A DNA stretch of 64,000 nt from Chitinophagales bacterium. Its GTDB lineage: Bacteria; Bacteroidota; Bacteroidia; Chitinophagales; Chitinophagaceae. Location of the stretch: NCBI GenBank assembly GCA_015654695.1, contig JAATGJ010000127.1, forward strand, positions 1 to 64,000, written 5' to 3'. The position numbers were made by a program, and so were the translations under genes. The notes under the pieces are model-generated. The model worked only from the letters and a program-made list of their open reading frames with translations, had not been told where the DNA came from and did not search any database. Below are positions 28,137 to 37,812 of this stretch, one piece after another; the stretch's first letter is position 1; every line of letters starts with the position of its first letter.

Positions 28137-29015
28137 TTATTTATTCATCAGTTGCTTGGCCTCAATACTTAAAGTAGCATGGGGGACAGCACGCAGACGG
28201 GCTTTATCAATCAACTTACCTGTAACACGGCAAATACCATAGGTTTTATTCTCAATACGCATCATAGCTTTTTCCAAATGATCAATGAAGGTGATCTGGC
28301 GGCTGGCCATCTGGCTCAGTTGCTCTCTTTCCATACTCACACTACCATCTTCCATGGTCATGTAGCGGGCTTCATCCACATCACCACCTTCATCCCTCCG
28401 TGTGATCAAACCCTGCAGGTATGCCAGCTCTTTTTTAGCAGCATCCAGTTTTTTCGAAATAATTTCCCTGAATTCCACCAGGTCAGCATCTGAATATCTC
28501 ATTGAAGGTCCATTATATTCGTACATAGGGGTATCTAATACAGATTTAGTGAATTCGGGTTCATATTTTACCGCACTCTTAATGGTTGTTTTTGGAATAA
28601 CCACTTTTGTTGGCTTCGGCGGCTCTTTCTTTATTACTGGTTTAGCTGTGGGTTTAATAGACACTAATGATTTAGGGTCCACCACACCATTTTTCTTAAC
28701 CAGGGGTTTAGCTGCCGCTACAGGTACAGGTGCGGCAGGCGCAGGGGGTACATGTTTTACTTCTGGTTTAGGAGCACCCTTTGCAACAGGAGCTACTGGC
28801 TTGGCAACAGGTTTCTTTACCGGTTCAACTTTTTTGGGCGCTGGCTTGGCAGCAGAATTTTTAGGCACGGGAATTTCCTTTTTTTTAGGTGCGGCTTTTT
28901 TGGCCACGGGTTTAGCATGGGGCTTATTAGCCACTTTTTTAGGCGCTGGTTTGGCGGCCGGCTTTTTCGGGGCCGGCTTTCCCGCTTTGTGCGGAACAGA
29001 TTTTTTATTAGCCAT
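28137..29015 (-). CDS. TraR/DksA-like protein with long Lys/Ala/Pro-rich N-terminus
   Basis: A 292-residue protein in two parts. Residues 1 to about 150 are a basic, histone H1-like tail built from KPAAKPAPKK-type repeats. Residues from about 165 form a DksA/TraR coiled coil and zinc-finger fold ending YGICRVTGKLIDKARLRAVPHATLSIEAKQ. Only one cysteine of the usual four zinc ligands remains, as is common in this lineage. A role in transcription or nucleoid binding is inferred. ATG at 29015 is chosen over an upstream TTG that overlaps ileS. It follows ileS closely and is probably co-transcribed with it. Confidence 0.8.
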   Translation of the reverse strand: MANKKSVPHKAGKPAPKKPAAKPAPKKVANKPHAKPVAKKAAPKKKEIPVPKNSAAKPAPKKVEPVKKPVAKPVAPVAKGAPKPEVKHVPPAPAAPVPVAAAKPLVKKNGVVDPKSLVSIKPTAKPVIKKEPPKPTKVVIPKTTIKSAVKYEPEFTKSVLDTPMYEYNGPSMRYSDADLVEFREIISKKLDAAKKELAYLQGLITRRDEGGDVDEARYMTMEDGSVSMEREQLSQMASRQITFIDHLEKAMMRIENKTYGICRVTGKLIDKARLRAVPHATLSIEAKQLMNK

Positions 29016-29019
29016 ACAA

Positions 29020-32000
29020 TTAGCCTTTTTTTGAAACAATTACTTTTAGCAAAACATCGTTAATATCAATTTCTGTTCCATCGGGTATTTCGGCTACAAT
29101 TTCCAGCTTATCGGCCAGAATTTCGGCGCAAATATAGTCTTTAAACTGAGCCAAAGAATTTTTCATTCCATTAGCGGCGATAACTTTTACTTCCACCCTG
29201 TCTGTCAGTTCAAAACCCTGGTCTTTTCGTATTTTCTGAATCCTGTTTATAAACTCACGGGCATTGCCTTCGGATTCCAGTTCAGGGGTCACGGTCACAT
29301 CCAGGGCCACGGTCAAACTTCCTTTATTGGCTACTGTCCACCCCGGAATATCCTCGCTGCTGATCTCCACTTCTGTAACCTGTAATATTAAAGGTTCATT
29401 ATCAATTGACAAACTATATTCACCCTCTTTTTCCAACCTTGCGATATCCTCCTGTGTAAATTGTGCCAAAGCTGTGGATACTGCTTTCATCTTCGGGCCT
29501 AGCTTTTTACCCAATGCAACGAAGTTGGGCTTTATTTTTTTGCTGATAAACGTGTTATCCGGATTGAGGTATTCTATTTCTTTTATATTCACCTCCGCTT
29601 TTACCAGATCCTCTACTTTTTGCAATTGTTCTTTCATAGAAGGACTCATTGCCGGTATCAGCACCTTCTGCAGGGGCTGGCGAACTTTGATATTCACTTT
29701 TTTGCGCAGCGATAATATCAAAGAAGAAGCATCCTGCGCCAGTTGCATTCTTTCTTCCAGCGATTCCTCAATCACTGATTCATCAGCTATGGGAAAATCA
29801 ATATGATGTACCGACTCCGCTTTATAACGGTTAGTGATAGCATTGAGGTTTTGGAAAACAGCATCGCTGAAGAATGGTGAGATGGGTGCAATCAACCTTA
29901 CGATTGTTTCCAAACATTCATATAATGTCTGGTAAGCGCAGATCTTATCCTGCTCATATTCCCCTTTCCAGAAACGCCGCCTGCATAATCTAACATACCA
30001 GTTGCTTAAATGTTCATCCACGAAGTCTTCGATCAGGCGACCCGCTTGTGTGGGTTCGTAATCATCCATGTATTCAGTTACCTTCTTCACCAATGTATTT
30101 AATGAAGAAAGTATCCAGCGGTCTATCTCAGGTCTCTGCTGAACCGGAATATATTTTTCTTTAAATGCAAAACCGTCAACATTGGCATACAGCGCAAAGA
30201 ACTGGTAGGTATTATATAGTGTGCCGAAGAATTTTCTTTGTACTTCTTTGATGCCATCCAGGTCAAACTTCATGTTATCCCAGGGGGATGCATTGGTAAC
30301 GAGATACCACCGGGTAGCATCAGCGCCGAAGGTTTCAATCGTTTTGAACGGATCCACCACATTTCCCAGGCGCTTGCTCATTTTATTGCCATTCTTATCC
30401 AATACGAGTCCGTTCGACACGCAGGTTTTATACGCCACACTGTCAAACAACATAACAGCGATAGCATGAAGCGTATAGAACCAACCACGGGTTTGGTCAA
30501 CACCTTCAGCAATATAATTAGCCGGGAAGCTTTGCTTGAATGTCTCTTTATTTTCAAAAGGAAAATGCCATTGTGCATACGGCATGGCGCCGGAATCGAA
30601 CCAAACATCAATCAGGTCAGGAACCCTTTTCATAGGCTTGCCTGATTTACTTATCAGTACAATTTCATCAACATAAGGTTTGTGAAGATCTAAAGCCTCC
30701 CTAAATCCATCGGAAGGAGGGACTTTTGAAATTCCACTATCAAAAGATTTCTTTAATTCTTCCTGCAATTCACTAATGGAACCAATACAAATCTCTTCAT
30801 CTCCGTCTTCTGTTTTCCATATTGGCAATGGTGTACCCCAGAAACGACTGCGGCTGAGATTCCAGTCCACCATATTCTCCAGCCAATTACCGAATCTTCC
30901 TTCACCTGTTGATTTAGGTTTCCATTTGATGGTTTTATTCAACTCTACCATTCTTTCTTTAACAGCGGTTGTTTTGATAAACCACGCATCTAATGGATAA
31001 TAAAGAATGGGTTTGTCAGTTCTCCAGCAATGCGGATAACTGTGTTCGTATTTCTCTACTTTAAAAGCCCTGTTCTCTTTTTTTAATTTTACACTGATGT
31101 CAACATTTACATCCACATAATTTGGATCATCTTTGTAATTCTTTACATAACGGTTACTAAACTCTCCCATCCCATCTACAAACTTTCCTTGTTTATCAAC
31201 CATCGTTAAAATACCGATGCCATATTTCTTTGCTACTTTATAGTCATCTGCTCCAAACGCCGGTGCAATATGAACGATACCAGTACCATCCTCAGTTGTA
31301 ACAAAATCACCAAGCAACACCTTGAATGGCTCTGCATCAGGCGTTACCTCTTTTATTTTTTCTAAGCTGTTAGCATCAAAAGGCAATAGCTGCTTATATT
31401 TTATCCCTTCAAGGTGATTTCCTTTAAATTCCTTGTAGATCTTCCAGGGCATTGGGACTTTGCTTCCTTCTGAGGGAGCAATAAGTGGCTCATTTTCCCC
31501 TTCTGGTTTAAAATATCTGTGCAATAGTGATTTTGCAAGGATAACTGAAATGGGTAAATGTGTATAGGGATTAAAAGTTTCCACCAATACATAATCAATA
31601 TTTGCACCCACTGCAAGTCCGAGATTAGAAGGAAGAGTCCATGGAGTAGTTGTCCAGGCCATTAAATATGCAGGACCTTTTCCCTCCCTCATTAAGTCAT
31701 GAAATAACTCATGATTATACAGCGTTTCAAACATCGCCACCGCACTCGTATCCTTCACATCCTTATACGTACCCGGTTGATTCAATTCATGCGAGCTCAA
31801 TCCCGTTCCTGCTGCCGGCGAATAAGGCTGGATACTCACACTTTCATACAGCAATCCCTTTTTATACAACTCACTCAATATCCACCAGAGTGTTTCAATG
31901 TATTCATTTTTGAAAGTGATATATGGGTCATTCAGGTCCACCCAATAACCCATCTTGCGGGTGATATCATCCCATTTGTCTTTATAGCGAAGTACAGCTT

Positions 32001-32370
32001 CCCGGCATTTCTGGTTGTATTCTTCTATGGATATTTTTTTACCAATATCTTCTTTGGTGATGCCCAATTCTTTTTCTACTCCCAGTTCTATGGGCAGACC
32101 ATGTGTATCCCATCCGCCTTTTCTTTTTACCTGGAAACCTTTCATGGTCTTGTAGCGGCAAACCAAATCTTTTAATGTGCGGGAAATAACATGGTGGATG
32201 CCGGGCATACCATTGGCGCTGGGCGGACCTTCATAAAACACGAAAGGGGCTGCGCCTTCCCGTAAGGATACACTCTTTTCAAACGCCTGCCCTTCAGCCC
32301 ATTTAGCTAATATTTCCTGCTCGAAAGCAGGCAGATTCAATCCTGTAAATTCCCTGTATTTAGCTGCCAT
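29020..32370 (-). CDS. ileS: Isoleucyl-tRNA synthetase
   Basis: A 1116-residue class I synthetase charging tRNA-Ile. The HIGH-type motif appears as SANGMPGIHH (about 51-60) and the KMSKR motif in GNKMSKRLGNVVDPF (about 678). An editing domain with WTTTPWTLPSNLG lies between. The long eukaryotic-like form is standard in Bacteroidota. TACCTTTG at 32425-32432 (minus) is its likely -7 box, and the leader contains a GCGGG hairpin repeat. The stop lies 4 bp before the ATG of the DksA-like gene. Confidence 0.97.
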   Translation of the reverse strand: MAAKYREFTGLNLPAFEQEILAKWAEGQAFEKSVSLREGAAPFVFYEGPPSANGMPGIHHVISRTLKDLVCRYKTMKGFQVKRKGGWDTHGLPIELGVEKELGITKEDIGKKISIEEYNQKCREAVLRYKDKWDDITRKMGYWVDLNDPYITFKNEYIETLWWILSELYKKGLLYESVSIQPYSPAAGTGLSSHELNQPGTYKDVKDTSAVAMFETLYNHELFHDLMREGKGPAYLMAWTTTPWTLPSNLGLAVGANIDYVLVETFNPYTHLPISVILAKSLLHRYFKPEGENEPLIAPSEGSKVPMPWKIYKEFKGNHLEGIKYKQLLPFDANSLEKIKEVTPDAEPFKVLLGDFVTTEDGTGIVHIAPAFGADDYKVAKKYGIGILTMVDKQGKFVDGMGEFSNRYVKNYKDDPNYVDVNVDISVKLKKENRAFKVEKYEHSYPHCWRTDKPILYYPLDAWFIKTTAVKERMVELNKTIKWKPKSTGEGRFGNWLENMVDWNLSRSRFWGTPLPIWKTEDGDEEICIGSISELQEELKKSFDSGISKVPPSDGFREALDLHKPYVDEIVLISKSGKPMKRVPDLIDVWFDSGAMPYAQWHFPFENKETFKQSFPANYIAEGVDQTRGWFYTLHAIAVMLFDSVAYKTCVSNGLVLDKNGNKMSKRLGNVVDPFKTIETFGADATRWYLVTNASPWDNMKFDLDGIKEVQRKFFGTLYNTYQFFALYANVDGFAFKEKYIPVQQRPEIDRWILSSLNTLVKKVTEYMDDYEPTQAGRLIEDFVDEHLSNWYVRLCRRRFWKGEYEQDKICAYQTLYECLETIVRLIAPISPFFSDAVFQNLNAITNRYKAESVHHIDFPIADESVIEESLEERMQLAQDASSLILSLRKKVNIKVRQPLQKVLIPAMSPSMKEQLQKVEDLVKAEVNIKEIEYLNPDNTFISKKIKPNFVALGKKLGPKMKAVSTALAQFTQEDIARLEKEGEYSLSIDNEPLILQVTEVEISSEDIPGWTVANKGSLTVALDVTVTPELESEGNAREFINRIQKIRKDQGFELTDRVEVKVIAANGMKNSLAQFKDYICAEILADKLEIVAEIPDGTEIDINDVLLKVIVSKKG

Positions 32371-32385
32371 AATCCTTTTCCCGCT

Positions 32386-32406
32386 CCCGCAAAAAGCGGG
32401 ACAGGC
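32386..32406. repeat. GCGGG-ACAGGC hairpin repeat, copy 2
   Basis: CCCGC-AAAAA-GCGGG followed by ACAGGC, in the 5' leader of ileS. The stem and 6-base tail are identical to copy 1 at 24733-24753. Confidence 0.5.
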
Positions 32407-32424
32407 TGATTTTTTTTAAGGGGG

Positions 32425-32432
32425 CAAAGGTA
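32425..32432 (-). promoter_or_regulatory. -7 promoter box for ileS (TACCTTTG)
   Basis: Minus-strand TACCTTTG, an exact TAnnTTTG match, 55 bp before the ileS ATG. It gives a leader of about 45 nt containing the GCGGG hairpin. Confidence 0.55.
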
Positions 32433-32501
32433 CGGGAAAACAGAAGGAAACCGGCTTTATAAACTCAAAATTGCCTTTATAGAAATTGAGAATTATATTT
32501 G

Positions 32502-35500
32502 ATGAAGAACCTTATCAGGCTAATGAAACGCAAACTCTTATCCTTACTATTGGCTGCATTCCTGCTTTTTCAGCAAACGGCTTTTGCTGATACGTTTATT
32601 GTTACTTCCAATGCTGATAGCGGACCGGGGACATTGAGAGAGGCCATTGCAATGGCGAGCAATAATGGAACGGCCCTTATGGATTTTATTAATTTCAATC
32701 TTACTGATTTAAGTGAAGCCGGAAGAACCATTATATTACATTCTCCGTTAACATTAACATCCAGGATTACCATTGATGCATCTTTACAACCCGGCAACAA
32801 ATTTGGTGTCAGCGACAGCAGGATAAAGATTGTACATGACGGTACCTCCAACTTTTCACAGGGATTGATCCTTCCGGGTGTAGAAGCTATCGAACTCTAT
32901 GGTCTTTATTTTTCAGATTTTCTTTTTGGAGACCCGAATCCCACAGAAATACGCTGTGTGATTTATATTCCGGGTTTTGTCAGAAATATAAAGATCGGGG
33001 CTTCCGGTAAAGGAAATGTATTTTATCGGAATGCCATGAGTATTGCAAACAGGTATTCCTAGGGGACTAATCCCGGAGATCGTTTTGCAGATGTTGAGAT
33101 CAAATCAAATTTTTTTGGCTTAAGTGAAGATGGTACTACTGCAACCCCGCTAACTGGTATTGCTTTTAGAATAAAATCAATCAGGAATATTACCCTTGGG
33201 GGAAATACAGAAGCTGAAGGAAATTATTTTGCGGGACACACGGAAGACCTGATTACGTTTTCTTCCGACTCAGCATCTAATAATGGTTTTTTGAAAATAC
33301 TGAACAATACATTTGGAGCTGATTATTCAAAATCAATTCCATTGAAATGCGGTTATGTATCAATTTCAGGCTCCTCCGACTTAGGGCCAACTCCGGTGGT
33401 GGATTTGATAACTACTGTATCAGGTAATACATTTAATAATCCTGCTTACGTTGGCAGCAATTCATGCCATGGGATGCTTTTTATAAGTAATATAGCCGCG
33501 TTTATCACGATCAGGGGAAATAAGATAGGCCATTTGTCCAACTGGTTTTCCTGTCAAACAACGGGAATTGGTATCGTTAATTGTGAAAATGGTATTATCG
33601 GCGGCCCTAACCCGGAAGATCAGAATATCATATCGGTTAATTTTGTAACTGGCATATCGCTTAACAATAACAGGAACATGACCATTCAGAAAAATTCTCT
33701 TTTCTGCAATTTCAAGGGTATAAATGCTGTTTCCGCAAAAGTTGCTATTCCTGACGTAAAAATTATGAGTGAGAATGGAACAGATCAATTAGGTGGTACA
33801 GCTACCCCTGATTGTAAAATCGAACTTTTTCAAACTCCTCAATGCTCAGGGTGTGATAACGGGGAGATTTATTTAGGCGAAACAATTTCAGATAATAATG
33901 GCAACTGGAATTTTACCGGTGCTTTTAATAATGCCGTCAGTGCGAGAGCTACCACTGCTGCCGGTGTTTCGGGTGAATTTTCATCCCCAAAATTTGTACA
34001 ATCTTTCAATTATACAGAACCATCCTGCGGACAAAATAATGGTTCTATACCTGGTACGCAGTTCATTTCAGGAACAAGGTATTACTGGGTTAGAAATCTT
34101 AATGGCAATACCGACACCATTTTCAACCAATTGGACTTGGTTAATATTGGGCCAGGCTTATACACTTTCGTAGTAGAACAAACAGCATACTGTACCAAAA
34201 GCTATTCCATTTACCTGGCAGACAGATCTCCCGTCATTAATGAACAGTTTGTTTCTGTTACTCATCCTTCCTGCGGATTGGCAAATGGCAACATTTTGAG
34301 CATTAATGCTACCGGCAGTTACAATAAAGTTTATTGGTTATCTGAGTCAAGAGATACTGTGAGCACTTCCTTAAACCTGTTAAATGTGGCGCCAGGCAAA
34401 TACAAGTTAATAGTAATGAATACTGAATATGGCTGTGGTGATTCTACGGAACTTTACACACTCGTCAATCAATCCGGACCATCATTGAACACTGCTAACG
34501 TGCAGGTAACCGACGCCACCTGCAATAATTCTGATGGCAGCATTGCCAATATTACAACCAATAACGTAACGGGCTCACCCTTTATACAATGGATTGACTC
34601 ATTAAACAATGTGGTTGGCAACTCCCTTGATCTTCTAAACCAACCCGCCGGTAAATACAAATTGAAATTCAAAGATCAGAGTGGTTGTGATACGATCATT
34701 ACACCATTCTATGTTATCCCTGTAACAGGAAGGATTACAATAGATACAGCGGGTAAGATCATTAAAACAGCGGGTTGTAGAGTAAATAATGGAAGTATCC
34801 GGAATACACATGTTACAGGAGCTGATACTTATCTATGGCAAAACCTTACAACTAATACACCAGCCGGCAATACGATTGATATTAGTAATCTTTCTGCTGG
34901 CAATTACCAATTAACAGCAACTAATACTTTGGGTTGTTCGGCTACATCGCCGGTAATCAGTGTACCTTCATCTGTTTTTATCCCGATCGGCGTCACCGGT
35001 TCATTTCTACGAAATGCTATTTGTGGTGAAAACAATGGTATTCTTCGTAATACCAGTTTCAATAACGATTCTAATTATTATTCTTTCCGGTGGACAGACA
35101 GTGCTACTAACCAGCAAATCGGAACCGGCACATCTATTTATTCGCTCGGCGCAGGAACATATTTTTTTCATGCCACAGACAGCAACGGCTGCGAAAAACA
35201 GATATTCAAAGGGATTATCGGCGCTTTTCCCAAACCCGTCTTTGATCTTTCAGTTATGAAAATAGACAATGATAAATGTTCAAGAACAGAAGGAAAAATA
35301 AAAGGCATTAACATCACTGGTCTGTTAGGGCCCGCTACTACTTATACATGGAGAGATATTAATAACAATATTGTCAGCAATACAATTGACCTTCTTAATG
35401 TGGCAGCAGGTCAATATTATCTTACAGTCATAGATGGGGGGCTTTGTACCATTCAATCCGCTCCGTTTACTATTATCAATACGAATGATCCGGGAATAAT

Positions 35501-36017
35501 ACTGCAATACGACGACCAGATGATTCCCAGGAATACATCTGCTTCATTAATTATAAAGAATTTTCAACCCGGTTCCTATTTCTTATACAGTGATCCCGGC
35601 GGCACGCAACTTCTTCAGCAAAACACAACCGGTGTATTTACGACTGGCCCATTGTCTGCGGATGGCGATTATTATATAAAATTTGTATCCGGAGCTTGTA
35701 CCAGTTCCATTGTACATGTAAAGATTACCGTAGTTGACAAATCATTTTTTGCCATAGCTTCAGGATTTACTCCCAATAATGATGGCATCAATGACCGGCT
35801 GAACTTAAAGATCATCGGCTATATTGATGTAGAATATTTCAGGATATTCAACCGCAACGGCGAAGAAGTATTTTTTACCAAAACTGTTAATGAAGGATGG
35901 AATGGAAGATTCAAAGGAATGGAACAACCAGCCAGTATTTTTGTATGGATAGCAAAAGGAAAAGATATTAACGGAAATACCATTACTGATAAAGGGATTT
36001 TTCTACTGATAAGATAA
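32502..36017 (+). pseudogene. SprB-repeat T9SS type B surface protein, interrupted by in-frame TAG
   Basis: One reading frame of about 1170 codons, broken only by TAG at 33060-33062. Before the stop are a signal peptide (MKRKLLSLLLAAFLLFQQTAFA) and the start of a parallel beta-helix. Directly after it the same frame continues without loss (GTNPGDRFADVEIKSNFFGL) through more beta-helix. Six SprB-like repeats of about 80 residues follow, each opening with a Cys near an NGxI motif and closing with GxYxLxxxD..GC. The end is a gliding-motility-associated type B sorting domain (SGFTPNNDGINDRLN to the C-terminus). If the stop is real, only a 186-residue N-terminal stub would be made. A TTG-started 908-residue downstream part (from 33291) would lack a signal peptide. 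Confidence 0.8.
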
Positions 36018-36035
36018 AGTCTCTTAATATAAAAA

Positions 36036-36668
36036 TCACTTTGCTTTTGACTTAGCACCCCGTATCCTGCTCATTGTTTCGATCGTCATTCCAAGAAAAG
36101 AAGCAATGTATTTGAGAGGAATGCGGTTGGCGAGATTACTTTTTGTTTCTATAAAATGATGGTACCGCTTACCAGCATTGGGTATCCGTGAAATAAAGGC
36201 CCTTTCTTCTGCATCGCTGTAGTATTTCTCCAGTAGTTTTCGTCCCACGATATTTACTTCGATATAATGCTTGTACATGTATTGCAGGGCATCATAATGG
36301 GCCACTATTAATTCGCACTTTTCAATAGCCTGGATATTTTCCAATGAAGGCTGTTGCATATTAAGTCCCCGGATAGATGTCACCATCTCATTTTCCACGC
36401 TGACCCAGGTAGTGACTTCTTTCGTCCCTTGCTTTGTATAACCGCGAATGGCTCCCTTGCAGATAAAATAAAGATGCTCGCATATTTCACCTGCTTTTAG
36501 TAAATAAGTTCCCCTTTCTATTTGCCGGGAAAACGAATGATGTTTGATATAGCGGGTAGCTTCATCACTTACGGGGTGAATATGATTTATGAAAGCAGCC
36601 AACGGCGAATTTCCTTTCTCTTTCTCCAAGGATTGTACTTCTTTCTTTTTCATCGAAAGGATGTTCAT
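36036..36668 (-). CDS. Crp/Fnr family transcriptional regulator
   Basis: A 210-residue protein with an N-terminal cyclic-nucleotide-binding-like barrel (SRQIERGTYLLKAGEICEHLYFICKGAIRGYTKQ, about 48-80). A C-terminal segment, RIPLKYIASFLGMTIETMSRIRG, is the HTH recognition region. The phosphate-binding cassette lacks the full cAMP motif, so the effector is unknown. The DNA-binding domain is short, as in many Bacteroidota Crp-like proteins. It converges on the interrupted T9SS gene and is separated from the DUF6607 gene by a terminator. It borders the iron/heme locus and might regulate it, but nothing shown here proves that. Confidence 0.82.
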   Translation of the reverse strand: MNILSMKKKEVQSLEKEKGNSPLAAFINHIHPVSDEATRYIKHHSFSRQIERGTYLLKAGEICEHLYFICKGAIRGYTKQGTKEVTTWVSVENEMVTSIRGLNMQQPSLENIQAIEKCELIVAHYDALQYMYKHYIEVNIVGRKLLEKYYSDAEERAFISRIPNAGKRYHHFIETKSNLANRIPLKYIASFLGMTIETMSRIRGAKSKAK

Positions 36669-36693
36669 TCCCTAAATTTATACTCATTAACAT

Positions 36694-36721
36694 AAAAAAC
36701 CGCCCCTGCAGACGGTTTTTA
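36694..36721 (-). terminator. Intrinsic terminator after the DUF6607 gene
   Basis: AAAAACCG (36695-36702) pairs with CGGTTTTT (36713-36720), giving a T-rich tail on the minus strand, 17 bp past the DUF6607 stop. Confidence 0.75.
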
Positions 36722-36737
36722 ATCCTGTAACTGCGAT

Positions 36738-37676
36738 TTATTGATTCTGCGCAACTGTTTGATTCTGGCCAATGAATTTCTCTACCGAAACGCTGATCCT
36801 GGCATCAATATCAGCAGGCTTTATTTTTCCGGCTGCATATTGTTTTGCCAGCTCAAACAAGTACTCATGTAATACCTTACCCTCCACTTTTGTTTTTAAC
36901 TCTATAGATGAATGCGTGGCAAAATAGTTTTCCCAGGTGCTTCTTACCTTGCCCCAGAATATTTTATTTTTTTCCCAGTAGATTTTTGCGGCAGCGCATT
37001 CTTTATCATTTAATCTTTTATAGCTGTTGAGCCCTTTCTCTTCCACCAGCAGCTTATCCGCTCCATCCTGGCGTATGATCTTCTGGTTATCCTGTTCATG
37101 AATATAACCACTGTCATTAATGCTCAGGCGGTTGGTCCTTTTTAAAATATTATAGTCACTGCGCACAGAGTATTCCCTTCGCGGCAGCGGTGCATAGGCA
37201 GTATTCTGCCAGTATGTTTTCCCGTCGTTGGTTATCCACTCTCCTGCTCCCTGGTAGCGGGGCTCATCGCTTACTTCCCAGACGCTCTGTGTCCATTTAC
37301 CTTTATACTGTTCGGGTTTCAACTGCTCTTTCACCCATGTTTTATTTCCCTGGTACTTCCATATCTCCGGGTTTTCATACGTCCATACTTCCCGCCAGTG
37401 TTTGATGATCATTGAATCAGTAATGACCAATAAATGCTGGATGACAATTTTCTTATCGCTTACTTCAATAGGCAATGATAATTCCACACCACCGCTTATT
37501 TCTTCCCTGTCATGGTATTTATAGGTGGGGTCAGGAGAAAATGTTTCTGCATATTTGAATTCCACTTCAAAGCAACCACAAAGCTTGTCAACATTTGGTT
37601 TATCCTTAGGCGCCTGTGCACTAACAGACATTGCAATTAAAGCTGTCGCCGTCATTAATCCTGTTATTCGTTTCAT
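36738..37676 (-). CDS. DUF6607 family secreted protein
   Basis: A 312-residue secreted protein with a signal peptide (to about residue 20) and the opening CGCFEVEFKYAETFSPDP that marks DUF6607. It has many Trp/Tyr residues in short strands (REVWTYENPEIWKYQGNKTW, for example), suggesting a beta-rich fold. The function is unknown. Members often lie near heme or iron uptake genes, as here next to an HmuY-like gene and TonB receptors. Upstream, 37693-37762 holds TTACGCAA and 11-bp-spaced GAC repeats shared with other promoters of this locus. Confidence 0.75.
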   Translation of the reverse strand: MKRITGLMTATALIAMSVSAQAPKDKPNVDKLCGCFEVEFKYAETFSPDPTYKYHDREEISGGVELSLPIEVSDKKIVIQHLLVITDSMIIKHWREVWTYENPEIWKYQGNKTWVKEQLKPEQYKGKWTQSVWEVSDEPRYQGAGEWITNDGKTYWQNTAYAPLPRREYSVRSDYNILKRTNRLSINDSGYIHEQDNQKIIRQDGADKLLVEEKGLNSYKRLNDKECAAAKIYWEKNKIFWGKVRSTWENYFATHSSIELKTKVEGKVLHEYLFELAKQYAAGKIKPADIDARISVSVEKFIGQNQTVAQNQ

Positions 37677-37692
37677 TTCATTTTACAATTTG

Positions 37693-37762
37693 CTGACAAA
37701 ACAACGACAGAAGCATGACAAAAACTTACGCAATCAGAAAATTGCCTTACGCAAAAAGGAAA
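37693..37762 (-). promoter_or_regulatory. Iron-locus promoter motif, site a (DUF6607)
   Basis: Read on the plus strand, CTGAC (37693), ACGAC (37704), ATGAC (37715) and TTACG (37726) start exactly 11 bp apart. A second TTACGCAAAAAGGAAA follows at 37747-37762. The same modules recur at 45229, 46757 and 49771. The 11-bp phasing fits an AraC-type protein touching one face of the helix. Confidence 0.55.
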
Positions 37763-37812
37763 AAGCCATCCTGATTGAACAGAATGGCTTCACATATTTT
37801 AAAATTGTTATA

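Noticed and set aside
28402-29034. Long plus-strand frame opposite the DksA-like gene
   Set aside because: Its Gly/Ala/Phe-rich sequence is the antisense image of the KPA-rich repeat tail.
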